Assembly (NCBI GenBank): GCA_030017655.1
Contig: JASEIM010000002.1
Location: forward strand, 62,001 to 126,000
DNA length: 64,000 nucleotides
Origin: Methanobacterium sp.
GTDB taxonomy: Archaea > Methanobacteriota > Methanobacteria > Methanobacteriales > Methanobacteriaceae
Reading direction: 5' to 3'
This document shows, piece after piece, positions 27,141-35,625 of the stretch (the stretch's first letter is position 1; each line of letters starts with the position of its first letter). The notes below the pieces were generated by a model. That model did no database searches. It was not told the DNA's origin and worked only from the letters and a program-made list of their open reading frames with translations. Made by a program: the position numbers and the translations under genes.

Positions 27141-28322
27141 TTAATCCTTTTTACATATCTTATTGTATGAAGCGGCCTGAATACCGTAATTTTTAACCAT
27201 TCCGGTCATTTCACGCTGATCCATACCTTTATCCTCAAATGAAACTGTTTCTTCACTGTAAAGACTGTAAGGAGATTTTCTTCCAAGTATTCTGAGATTT
27301 CCTTTATGGAGTCTCACTTTTACAGTTCCGGTTACTCTTCTCTGCATTTTATCAATCAACGCGTCAAGATCTTCTCTTAATGGATCATGCCATAATCCAT
27401 CATATATAAGCTCAGAATATACTTCAGACACGTATGCTGCAAATTTAAGCTCGCTTCTTGTTAATGTAAGCTGTTCAAGAGCTTTATGAGCTGTAATAAG
27501 TAAAATCGCTCCAGGTACTTCATAGTTTTCCCTTGATTTTAGTCCGATAATCCTATCTTCAATTATATCAATCCTTCCAATACCGTTCAATCCTGCAATC
27601 TCATTACATTTTCCAATGAGATCCAGTGCTTTCATTCTTTCATTATTTAAAGCGACAGGAACTCCTTTTTCAAATTCAATCTCCAGAATCTGTGCCTCAT
27701 CCGGCGCGTCGTCAGTTGAACGTGTCCAGTTAAAGGCTTCTTCCGGAGTTTCAACCATCGGATCTTCAAGGATGTCTCCTTCAATGGATCTTCCCCATAG
27801 GTTTTCATCGATACTGTACTGCTTATCAGATGGGAGAGGAATGCCGTGACCTTCCGCATATTTTATTTCTTCACTTCTGGTGAGATTTAAATCTCTTATT
27901 GGTGCTATTACATCCATATCCGACATTGCTCTTATTATAGTTTCAAATCTGAACTGATCGTTCCCTTTACCTGTGCATCCGTGAGCTATTGCGTCTGCAC
28001 CTTCTTTTTTTGCAATTTCAACTATTTTCATGGCAATCAATGGCCTTGCAAGGGCTGTACTTAATGGATAACCTTCATAAATAGCATTAGCTTTTATCGC
28101 TCTGAATATGAAATTCTCTGCAAACTCTTCTTTTGCATCGATTGTATAATGTTTTGAGGAACCTATTTTATCTGCAGCTGCTGCTGGCCTTTCTATTTCT
28201 TCTTCAGGTTGACCTACATCCACACATACTGTAATAACTTCCATATCATAATTTTCTTCCAGTAATTTAATGCACACTGATGTATCTAAACCTCCGCTGA
28301 ACGCGAGAACGACTTTTTTCAT
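27141..28322 (-). CDS. argG: Argininosuccinate synthase
   Basis: ArgG joins citrulline and aspartate using ATP, the penultimate step of arginine synthesis. The 393 residues match the family in length. The N-terminal pyrophosphatase loop is A-F-S-G-G-L-D-T-S, followed by P-L-S-T-A-L-A-R-P, the H-G-C-T-G-K-G-N-D-Q-F-R-F-E motif and G-R-S-I-E-G-D. All key catalytic segments are present. It starts at ATG 28322 with a GGTGA SD. It sits alone, divergent from the following hydrolase-like gene, so their promoters share the 84-bp gap. Confidence 0.97.
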   Translation of the reverse strand: MKKVVLAFSGGLDTSVCIKLLEENYDMEVITVCVDVGQPEEEIERPAAAADKIGSSKHYTIDAKEEFAENFIFRAIKANAIYEGYPLSTALARPLIAMKIVEIAKKEGADAIAHGCTGKGNDQFRFETIIRAMSDMDVIAPIRDLNLTRSEEIKYAEGHGIPLPSDKQYSIDENLWGRSIEGDILEDPMVETPEEAFNWTRSTDDAPDEAQILEIEFEKGVPVALNNERMKALDLIGKCNEIAGLNGIGRIDIIEDRIIGLKSRENYEVPGAILLITAHKALEQLTLTRSELKFAAYVSEVYSELIYDGLWHDPLREDLDALIDKMQRRVTGTVKVRLHKGNLRILGRKSPYSLYSEETVSFEDKGMDQREMTGMVKNYGIQAASYNKICKKD

Positions 28323-28406
28323 TATTTCACCTTGATTATTTATATGAGTCAGTTAAAAAATATAAAATAACTATAATTAATTATCAATTTAAACTTGGTG
28401 GAAGTC

Positions 28407-29129
28407 ATGGTCTTGGGAGGAAAAATAAGCATAATATCCAGTGAAACCGGGGGCAAAATCGAAAAAAATGTTTCATTAATGAAATATATATCAAAAAGCC
28501 ATTTTAATCAAGAATTAATCCCCGCAGCAGAACAAGGAACCCCCCTTTTAGAAATAGGGCAAGGAATTCCAAAAGTTATGATTACTGCTGGAATACATGG
28601 AAACGAGCTTCCACCCCAGATAGCTGCAATATGGCTGATTAATGAATTATCAAGAGTTAAAATAAATGGAACTGTGTATATAATACCGTTTGCAGTACCT
28701 CATGCCACAATGGAAAATTCAAGGAGATTTAAAGGGATAGATATGAATAGAAGCGCTTCAAAAGGTGGTTTCATATCTAATATCATAATAAAAACTCTTA
28801 AAACTCGGGACATACGTGCTGTGGCTGATTTCCACTCAACAAAGCCCGGAAGTAATCCTGGAATTGAAAGTGTTTTCTGCTCAAAAAGTCCATGTTACAA
28901 GAGCTTTCTGATGGCAGAATACATTACCCAAGTTACATCATCTAAAATAATCTGCCATGAAGAAGCAGGGAAAATGTACAACGGAGCACTTGAAGATGAA
29001 TGCAATCTGACGGGAATTCCTGCTATAACCTGTGAAGTGGTTTCAAGAAATGGCATGGTGGATGGAAAAAGTCCTGAAAGATCCTATTTGCAAATGAAAT
29101 CCTACTTAAGATATTTTAAAATAGTCTAA
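28407..29129 (+). CDS. Succinylglutamate desuccinylase/aspartoacylase family zinc hydrolase
   Basis: A 240-residue zinc carboxypeptidase-fold protein. The zinc pair H64-G-N-E67 follows I-T-A-G-I, and the third ligand His lies in A-D-F-H-S-T-K-P-G. A M-N-R segment (substrate carboxylate binding) is present, and C-E-V near the C-terminus provides the catalytic Glu. The family removes acyl groups from N-acyl amino acids or similar amides. The substrate is not clear. I chose ATG 28407, ten bases after GGTGG, over TTG 28395. Confidence 0.82.
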   Translation: MVLGGKISIISSETGGKIEKNVSLMKYISKSHFNQELIPAAEQGTPLLEIGQGIPKVMITAGIHGNELPPQIAAIWLINELSRVKINGTVYIIPFAVPHATMENSRRFKGIDMNRSASKGGFISNIIIKTLKTRDIRAVADFHSTKPGSNPGIESVFCSKSPCYKSFLMAEYITQVTSSKIICHEEAGKMYNGALEDECNLTGIPAITCEVVSRNGMVDGKSPERSYLQMKSYLRYFKIV

Positions 29130-29169
29130 TCAACACTATTTTGAGCAAATATCCCAGTAACGTGATACA

Positions 29170-29835
29170 ATGCCTTCTTATCAAAAACACGCTTTATTTT
29201 CTATTATAATTGCATTACCATTTATTCAGGATGTTTTTTATCTTTTTCTGGCTGTTATTGGCGCATCCATGATCGATATGGATCACCATGTGAAGAAAAA
29301 AAATCTTATGTTAATGGTTATTTTCGGAATGATTTTGTTAATTTTACTTTACATGCTTAAATTACCTTTTTTATTGGGAATTTCAATAATTACAATGGCA
29401 TTTATCTTTCATATTTCTAAACATCGAGGATTTACACATTCAATTTTTGGAGCACTTTTGTTATCATTTCTGCTGGCATTTTTCGTTATAGGGCTTAATT
29501 CACTATTTAATGGATTTAATTTGGAAAGTAAGCTTTCAATAATTTTAATTTCCTTAATTTTAGGGATTATTGTTTTAAATAAGAAATTAATCCTACCATT
29601 CCTCGTTCTTACGCCCATAGGTATCATTTTAACACATAATGCTAATATTAATCCATATTATACCTTTTTAGCAATATTTCTTGGAATTATCAGCCATATA
29701 ATGTTGGATTTATTCACTCCAAGTGGAATAAGTTTGTTTAATCCAGTTTCATCTAAGAAATTCAAAAAAAGTGCAGGGATTTTTTTATTTATTTTATGGA
29801 TTTTTTTATCCTTCATTTTAATTTTCAAAACATAA
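29170..29835 (+). CDS. Membrane-bound metal-dependent hydrolase (YdjM/DUF457-like)
   Basis: A 221-residue membrane protein with about six hydrophobic segments. The family motifs D-M-D-H-H near residue 40, H-R-G-F-T-H-S and H-I-M-L-D-L-F-T-P-S-G are intact. It is the compact form of the family, without the C-terminal soluble domain of the relative at 11955-12899. The reaction is unknown. It follows the aspartoacylase-like gene after 40 bp with a GTGA SD, so both may be one transcript. It converges on the kinase gene at 29884. Confidence 0.78.
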   Translation: MPSYQKHALFSIIIALPFIQDVFYLFLAVIGASMIDMDHHVKKKNLMLMVIFGMILLILLYMLKLPFLLGISIITMAFIFHISKHRGFTHSIFGALLLSFLLAFFVIGLNSLFNGFNLESKLSIILISLILGIIVLNKKLILPFLVLTPIGIILTHNANINPYYTFLAIFLGIISHIMLDLFTPSGISLFNPVSSKKFKKSAGIFLFILWIFLSFILIFKT

Positions 29836-29883
29836 AATGAATTTTTAAGATATATCATAAATATTTTAAAATTTGAAGTATTT

Positions 29884-31530
29884 TCATGCCTTATCTTGGA
29901 ATTTAATTATAAATCCAGTTCCTTTATTCCTATTTAACTCTATAGTTCCATTTATTTGTTCAACAAGAGTATTTACAAGTTGCATACCTAAAGATTCAGT
30001 ATTTCTAAAGTCTATTTCCTCTGGAAATCCAACACCATTATCAACTATATAAAGGGCATATCCACCATTTTCTGAGTATAAACCCAAAAGTATATCTCCT
30101 TTTTTCCCTTCTGGAAACGCATATTTTAATGAATTAGTTATAAGTTCATTAATAATAAGACCTAACGGAATTGCAGTATTAATACTCATATTTACTCGCT
30201 CGACATCCATTTCCAAATGAACTAACTTTTGATTAGTTACATAAGTCCTATATAAGCTGGTTAAAAGATTTTCAATGTATTTCCCAATATCCAAATTACT
30301 CAAATCTTGTGAATGATACAAATTTTCGTGCACCATTGCCATTGTATTTACTCTATTCTTTGTATCTTTAAAAGCCGCTAACGAATCAGGGTCTTTAATG
30401 GAATTTTGTTGCAGGTTAAAAAGAGAAGAAATAATTTGCATGTTATTTTTGACCCTGTGATGAACTTCTTTTATAAGTACATCCTTTTCTTTAAGAGATT
30501 TCATTAGCATGTTCTGTACTTTTTTACCTTCTTTAAATGTAATAATCTGGCGTATAAGTGCTAAAGTTATTATAATACTTATTCCCGCTGTAAAAACATA
30601 AATGTTGGATAATGAGTAGTAATAACTAATAAAGACTGTTAAAAATGCAAATAAAGTGGCTAATACTGGTACATAATTAAATAATTCAGATCTAAACAAT
30701 GATCTAAACCTTGATAATGATTTTTCTATTTCTAATCCATAATCACTAACTTGTGTCATAGCTGCAAACCCAATGATAGAATAAGAAACGACAAAGATTA
30801 AATCCACAACACTTCCAGACTCATAGTTCCCTAACATACTTTCGAAGAAAAATCCGAAATCACTGGCTATCTTAAGACCAATACCTATAGACAGCAATAA
30901 AAATGGAAGACTTTTTGTTTTGGTTGATAAATTGAACATGAAATATACAAGAATAAATAATAATAATAAATCCATAAATATGTATCCCATGCTTATTGTA
31001 ATACTTAAAGTGTCAAATTGATTTGTTACAACTGGCAGATTAAATATTATAATCTGAAGAATCAGGACCATGGCCATAACTATAATTAACGCGTCAAATA
31101 TGTTTTTGTAATGTTTATAAGGTTCTGTGGGCACTGATTTAAGTCTAGTCATTAATATGAGCCCAATAGCAAAAAATGGATAGAAAAGTGTGTAAAAAAC
31201 ATCTGCAATTGAGGGAAACGGTTGAATTCCATAAAAAACTTCAAGTATTCCATATACAAAATCACCAGTAGCATATGAGATTTGAGCAACACCCAGCATC
31301 ATCCATGCTATAAAATATCTTCGACCATATCTTTTTGAATAAAAAGCAGCATAGAACAACGCTGCTGCAACCACCAGATTAATCAAAGGGACTGAAAAAT
31401 CACTGAAAACCGTTTGGGAACTTGATCCACTGAAAATAATAATTCCAAACAAATAAAGCAAAATTAAATATGTAAATAACAATGTACCTTTACCAATATA
31501 TTTCTCAGTTATTTCAGCCAATTCAGCCAC
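29884..31530 (-). CDS. Membrane sensor histidine kinase (HisKA_2 type)
   Basis: A 548-residue kinase. The first ~335 residues carry about ten membrane segments, a sensor of the multi-pass type frequent in methanobacterial kinases. The kinase core has E-V-H-H-R-V-K-N-N-M-Q as phospho-acceptor motif and an ATPase domain with N-E-L and D-N-G-V-G-F-P. The start is GTG 31530, four bases after GGTGG. The receiver-PAS protein lies immediately upstream on the same strand (53 bp gap), and the two likely form one signalling pair. The signal is unknown. Confidence 0.9.
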   Translation of the reverse strand: MAELAEITEKYIGKGTLLFTYLILLYLFGIIIFSGSSSQTVFSDFSVPLINLVVAAALFYAAFYSKRYGRRYFIAWMMLGVAQISYATGDFVYGILEVFYGIQPFPSIADVFYTLFYPFFAIGLILMTRLKSVPTEPYKHYKNIFDALIIVMAMVLILQIIIFNLPVVTNQFDTLSITISMGYIFMDLLLLFILVYFMFNLSTKTKSLPFLLLSIGIGLKIASDFGFFFESMLGNYESGSVVDLIFVVSYSIIGFAAMTQVSDYGLEIEKSLSRFRSLFRSELFNYVPVLATLFAFLTVFISYYYSLSNIYVFTAGISIIITLALIRQIITFKEGKKVQNMLMKSLKEKDVLIKEVHHRVKNNMQIISSLFNLQQNSIKDPDSLAAFKDTKNRVNTMAMVHENLYHSQDLSNLDIGKYIENLLTSLYRTYVTNQKLVHLEMDVERVNMSINTAIPLGLIINELITNSLKYAFPEGKKGDILLGLYSENGGYALYIVDNGVGFPEEIDFRNTESLGMQLVNTLVEQINGTIELNRNKGTGFIIKFQDKA

Positions 31531-31583
31531 TTTTCCACCCCATATTTATTAAACGCCTTATTTTAGGAATAATAGATTATTAA

Positions 31584-33335
31584 CTATGATATTCTCTTCA
31601 TAATTCTATTTTCAGACACTTCTTCTTCAATTAATTTGTTATGGCTCTCTAAATCTATATTTTCACTAAAATTTTCAGTTATTTGATGGCCTGATGAATT
31701 TATTTCTATTAATTCTTCATTATTATCAAAAACACCTTTATAAACCCAATTCCATAATTTCAAGCCATTATCAGACATTTTTGTTAGATTCTTAACAGTA
31801 ATCTTGTTATTTTCTTGTGTTAATGAACTTATGGACATTTTTATTCTAATTCTAAGGGCGTTGGGGAAAATACTGAAGTAATTATTTCCGCTGGTTAATT
31901 GGCTGTAAAATGTTTTATTAGCATATTTAATTGTCCCCTCCGGTGAAAAAACACATAAAGCATTCGTATCATTATCATCAAGATTTTTTCGGTATTCTTT
32001 ATTGTCCTGTTTGACTTTATGTTCTTTAACAGACTTTTTCTGAAACACCGCCATGATTAAAGGATTATTTCCCCATGAATCCAGATGATTTAAACTTAAT
32101 TCACATCCAATATCACAGTCAGATCCCTTTAATTTAAAATTAAATGAACTTATTATGTCTGTTCCTTCAAAAAAATTATTTATATCTTCTTCTTTAAACT
32201 CAAACTCTTCAAAAATGTTTAAATCTTCTAATTCCATAATATTTAACAATTCAAACATATCTAGAGCAGCTTTATTAAAATATAATATCAATCCATCTGA
32301 ATTAAAGATTCCAACAGGGATAGGTATTTTTAAATAAACCTCTTTAAAGTCTATTTCACAATTATCATCTTCATTTAAATCTTTAATTGAATTATCCATC
32401 TCTTCTTTTTCTTTTGGTTTTTCAGATGATTTTACATTTTCAAATACAATACATACGCCTGCAAAATTTCCATTATCTATTCTAATTGGTAAAGATCTGT
32501 AATTTACATTGATTTTATTTTCATCATTTGTAACCAAATTGATCTGATTTTTTACTACAGTTCCTTTGTTTAAGGGCTCTCTAACTAAAATATCCGTGAC
32601 ATTACACCCATTCGACAATTTAACTAACTCATCGAAATTTTTTGAGATTGCAAATTCTTCTTCACATCCAATAAAGGACAATGAATTTATATCCATATAT
32701 CTCAGATATCCGTTATTATCTACGATAATAATAGCATTTTTACCATTTTTAAAGTTTTCAGAAAGATTTTTGCCTGTTTCTATCAATTCTGAATCTAATT
32801 CATCAGAATCATTTTTAACGCTTTTTTCGGCAATTAACAAGGGATTTGTAATTAGATCGTTTTTAAATAAATTTTCAAATACATTTTTATTTTCTTCAGG
32901 GAATTCTTCAAGATTTTCATTTAAAGAAGTTTCTTCTTTTTTAATTTCATCCCCAGAAGATTTAATTCCATATTTAGAAAACACATTCTCAATTTTTTGA
33001 TGTAAGTCTTCCTCATCATATGGTTTTACCACATAATATTCATAACCTACTTTTTTGGCACGTTCAATTAAGTCTTTACTATTATAAGCAGTTAAAAAGA
33101 TTATTGGGACATCAAAATGCTTCTTTATATGTTCTGCTGCATCTATTCCATCGAATTCTCCTTTAACCTTAATATCCATTAGAACTAAATCTGGATTTAT
33201 TTCATCTATTTTTTTACACGCTTCTATCCCAGAAAAAGCAAAATTAGGTACCTCATATCCCCAATTTTTTAGTAGCCTTCGGAGTCCTATTGCAGTTATG
33301 CCTTCATCTTCAACTACATAAATTCTAGCAGGCAA
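31584..33335 (-). CDS. Response regulator with PAS-like output region
   Basis: A 583-residue soluble protein. Residues 1-120 are a full receiver domain: E-D-E near residue 10, phospho-Asp in L-M-D-I-K, Thr in F-L-T-A-Y and K-P-Y. After an acidic linker come three PAS-like regions (around residues 190-310, 335-440 and 460-560). There is no DNA-binding or enzymatic domain. TTG 33335 is the start, placed seven bases after AAAGGAGG. It is the first gene of the pair with the membrane kinase. Output probably goes by protein contact or phospho-relay. Confidence 0.88.
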   Translation of the reverse strand: MPARIYVVEDEGITAIGLRRLLKNWGYEVPNFAFSGIEACKKIDEINPDLVLMDIKVKGEFDGIDAAEHIKKHFDVPIIFLTAYNSKDLIERAKKVGYEYYVVKPYDEEDLHQKIENVFSKYGIKSSGDEIKKEETSLNENLEEFPEENKNVFENLFKNDLITNPLLIAEKSVKNDSDELDSELIETGKNLSENFKNGKNAIIIVDNNGYLRYMDINSLSFIGCEEEFAISKNFDELVKLSNGCNVTDILVREPLNKGTVVKNQINLVTNDENKINVNYRSLPIRIDNGNFAGVCIVFENVKSSEKPKEKEEMDNSIKDLNEDDNCEIDFKEVYLKIPIPVGIFNSDGLILYFNKAALDMFELLNIMELEDLNIFEEFEFKEEDINNFFEGTDIISSFNFKLKGSDCDIGCELSLNHLDSWGNNPLIMAVFQKKSVKEHKVKQDNKEYRKNLDDNDTNALCVFSPEGTIKYANKTFYSQLTSGNNYFSIFPNALRIRIKMSISSLTQENNKITVKNLTKMSDNGLKLWNWVYKGVFDNNEELIEINSSGHQITENFSENIDLESHNKLIEEEVSENRIMKRIS

Positions 33336-33917
33336 TGAATTGCCTCCTTTATGCCTTTTAAAGTATAATTAATTACTAATAACCTTCTAAACATGTGATA
33401 GTTAGAACAATCTTACATTATGATTATATTCAATTAAAAGTATTTAATATTATTGATCTATTGTGACAATAGTAACAATAAAATAATTTAAAAAAAAATT
33501 AAATCTTAAATTAGATTTTATATTATTATAAAACAATTATTAATACTATATTTCAGATTCACATCAGTTTAAATATATTTTATTCATAAATTTAGTTTAA
33601 TAAACTATTTAGTTATAATTAAATTAAAATTAATAATTAAATTATATTTTGAGAATTTATATTACACTAAAATAAATTTAAATAATTTAATAATTGTAAA
33701 TATCTATTAGAATCATTAAAATTACCTTTAATTTTGTATATTTTTTCTTTAAATAAACTTAATAAACTGTAAAATGTTTGCAAGGTTTATTAAATAAATA
33801 TACTACATTTAAATTCTCCAAAACCTTTTAGGAATAATAAAAATAATAAAAATTAATATATTATCATTAACTCTGAGTATTGACCAAAAATATCTACTAA
33901 AAGAAAAAAGAGGTAGG

Positions 33918-33925
33918 TTTATATA
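33918..33925 (+). promoter_or_regulatory. Probable TATA box of the ehb operon
   Basis: TTTATATA with purine-rich sequence (AAAAAAGAGGTAGG) just upstream that could be the BRE. A start site about 25 bp downstream would give a leader of roughly 115 nt before ehbA. No other equally good box is seen between here and ehbA. Confidence 0.55.
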
Positions 33926-33980
33926 TCATGTTTTATCATTATAATTACATGTTTCATGGTTAGATTTCTTAAGGTGATTT

Positions 33981-34025
33981 ATGATTCTTCACGCATTAAC
34001 CATGACAATTAGCCAGATAATCTAA
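33981..34025 (+). CDS. Putative 14-residue leader peptide of the ehb operon
   Basis: An ATG three bases after a perfect AAGGTGA SD opens a frame of 14 codons (M-I-L-H-A-L-T-M-T-I-S-Q-I-I) that ends in TAA 37 bp before ehbA. It lies in the predicted leader, downstream of the TATA box. It may be a translated upstream frame that tunes ehb expression. Chance is possible; the only evidence is the strong SD, spacing and position. Confidence 0.4.
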   Translation: MILHALTMTISQII

Positions 34026-34062
34026 AAATTATATCGTTTGCAATATTTAGAGGGGTTAATCA

Positions 34063-34377
34063 ATGAATATCGTATTTAGAATATTTTATGCAATTGCATA
34101 TTTTATCATACTCATTATAGAAATTATAAAAGCCACCTTTGACGTGGCACTAAGAACTTTGAATGGAAAAATCGAACCAGTGATAGTAGAAATTGATACT
34201 GAGCTTAAAAGGCCAATTTCCCAGGTTATACTTGCAAACAGCATAACTCTAACTCCAGGAACGCTTTCAATTGATGTAGATTCTGAAAATTGCGTTATAA
34301 AAGTTGCAACAATTGTTCCAAGAGCTAAAGAGGACATAATATCCTTTGAACCTTATATAAAAGGATGGTTAGAGTAG
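34063..34377 (+). CDS. ehbA: Energy-converting hydrogenase B subunit A
   Basis: First gene of the 16-gene ehb operon. The 104 residues resemble MnhE/MrpE of cation/proton antiporters: one or two membrane segments at residues 5-30 and a soluble domain with L-A-N-S-I-T-L-T-P-G-T-L-S-I-D, the family's most conserved stretch. It belongs to the membrane arm that carries ion translocation. ATG 34063 has AGGGGT upstream. The order that follows (MrpE, F, G, then further antiporter-like subunits) matches ehb of Methanothermobacter. Confidence 0.9.
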   Translation: MNIVFRIFYAIAYFIILIIEIIKATFDVALRTLNGKIEPVIVEIDTELKRPISQVILANSITLTPGTLSIDVDSENCVIKVATIVPRAKEDIISFEPYIKGWLE

Positions 34378-34403
34378 ATAACAATAAATTACAAGGTGTT
34401 AAA

Positions 34404-34664
34404 ATGGATATACTACAGATATCTGAATATATTTTAATAGCAGCACTAGCATTTTACGCAATTGCAACAATAAGAATTGCAACCAGAAAAACCATATCCA
34501 TGGGAATTGTAGGATTGCTTGGTTTGAGTATAGCGGTGGCAACTATACTAATTTTAGTCAATAATATTTATGGAATAGCTTTTTGTAAAGATATAGCTTA
34601 TGCACTGGTTATTTTAGGTCCAATTGGTACTATAGCGTTTTCAAAGGTTATAAGAGGATGGTAA
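34404..34664 (+). CDS. ehbB: Energy-converting hydrogenase B subunit B
   Basis: An 86-residue membrane protein with three helices, similar to MnhF/MrpF. Features are the middle segment G-I-V-G-L-L-G-L-S and a late A-L-V-I-L-G-P-I-G-T-I-A-F. ATG 34404 follows AAGGTG; an upstream in-frame ATG would overlap ehbA and its sequence is not family-like. The gene ends 1 bp before the ehbC start. It is part of the ion-translocating arm. Confidence 0.88.
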   Translation: MDILQISEYILIAALAFYAIATIRIATRKTISMGIVGLLGLSIAVATILILVNNIYGIAFCKDIAYALVILGPIGTIAFSKVIRGW

Positions 34665-34665
34665 A

Positions 34666-34938
34666 GTGGCAGATATAATTACTTTGATAAAATCAGCGAT
34701 AATGATAATAGCAGCAGTGCTTATAGTCCTTACTGCATTTGGAATTATAAGATATAAGGACGATGTAGAAAGAATACTCTATGCCAGAGTTCATATGCTT
34801 GGTGTGGCGGATATGGCATGTATTGTAGCATTACTTGCCCTGGATGAGCCACTTTTAGCAGTTACATATTTCTTCCTTACACCTTTTGCATCCCATGCTA
34901 TAGCCAATGCATATTATTATGGGGAGGAATCAAGATGA
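34666..34938 (+). CDS. ehbC: Energy-converting hydrogenase B subunit C
   Basis: A 90-residue, three-helix protein of the MnhG/MrpG type (G-I-I-R-Y-K-D, then Y-A-R-V-H-M-L-G-V-A-D and F-F-L-T-P-F-A-S-H-A-I-A). The start is GTG 34666. Its stop overlaps the ehbD start by 4 bp, showing translational coupling. It belongs to the membrane arm of the complex. Confidence 0.9.
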   Translation: MADIITLIKSAIMIIAAVLIVLTAFGIIRYKDDVERILYARVHMLGVADMACIVALLALDEPLLAVTYFFLTPFASHAIANAYYYGEESR

Positions 34939-35171
34939 TTGAATACATATTAATGATTGTAGCTATTTTAGGGGCTGTTATAGCACTTACTCAAAGAGAT
35001 CTCCTTAAAGCTGCAATATTAACTGGAATTGCAGGAGCTGCAATTGCTTTCCTATTCCAATTTTTACTGGCTCCCGATGTAGCATTAACCCAGGCCATAG
35101 TAGGTACTGCCATAGTTCCAGTATTCTTTGCACTGGCCGTTAAAAAGACACGTAGAATGGAGGAAGACTAA
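34935..35171 (+). CDS. ehbD: Energy-converting hydrogenase B subunit D
   Basis: A 78-residue protein with three helices, of the DUF4040/MbhD type found in Mrp-linked complexes. A typical segment is Q-F-L-L-A-P-D-V-A-L-T-Q-A-I-V-G-T-A. ATG 34935 overlaps the end of ehbC. It contributes to the antiporter-like module. Confidence 0.88.
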   Translation: MIEYILMIVAILGAVIALTQRDLLKAAILTGIAGAAIAFLFQFLLAPDVALTQAIVGTAIVPVFFALAVKKTRRMEED

Positions 35172-35193
35172 TTAGCACTTTAGAGGGATTATC

Positions 35194-35556
35194 ATGATTT
35201 TAGACCCACAACTCGGATCATTCTTTACAGCAGGAGCATTGATAATAATAGGCTTATTTGCATCCATTTTCATTGATAACTTAATTAAAAAGGTAATAGG
35301 GCTTTTATTTATTGCAGATGGAGTAAATCTTTTCATAGTTGCAATGGGTTATAAAGCAGGTGGAATTGTTTACATTCTCCTTCCGGAAATGACTGTAGAT
35401 TGGTTTGCTCAAAATGCAGCGTATCCCCTACCATTTGCTTTAGTTCTAACAAGCATTGTAATTGGAGCAAGTACGCTTGCTGTAATGCTCGGTTTAATAA
35501 TAGTACTATATAAAAAACACGGATCCATAAAAGCATCAAAAATTCTTGGAGAGTAA
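35194..35556 (+). CDS. ehbE: Energy-converting hydrogenase B subunit E
   Basis: A 120-residue membrane protein similar to MnhC/NuoK: three helices, G-L-L-F-I-A-D-G-V-N-L-F, and the segment D-W-F-A-Q-N-A-A-Y-P-L-P-F-A-L-V-L-T-S-I-V-I-G. NuoK-like subunits line a proton pathway. ATG 35194 follows AGAGGG. A 69-bp gap precedes ehbF, which has its own strong SD. Confidence 0.9.
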   Translation: MILDPQLGSFFTAGALIIIGLFASIFIDNLIKKVIGLLFIADGVNLFIVAMGYKAGGIVYILLPEMTVDWFAQNAAYPLPFALVLTSIVIGASTLAVMLGLIIVLYKKHGSIKASKILGE

Positions 35557-35625
35557 CAAGATGTTTCGAATAAAACACATTGGTATTCAAAATCACATTT
35601 ACTGGTCCTTAAAGGAGGGCGAATT

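Larger units (their letters stand above)
33336..34062. other. Long AT-rich intergenic region upstream of the ehb operon
   Basis: About 730 bp between divergent genes. Positions 33336-33840 are very AT-rich, with many A/T runs, and I see no conserved gene, tRNA or repeat. The last 150 bp hold the likely ehb promoter and a short open frame, listed separately. Confidence 0.7.

Noticed and set aside
33336..33840. Replication origin in the AT-rich gap before ehb
   Set aside because: Very AT-rich, but no ORB-like repeated elements and no orc1/cdc6 gene nearby.
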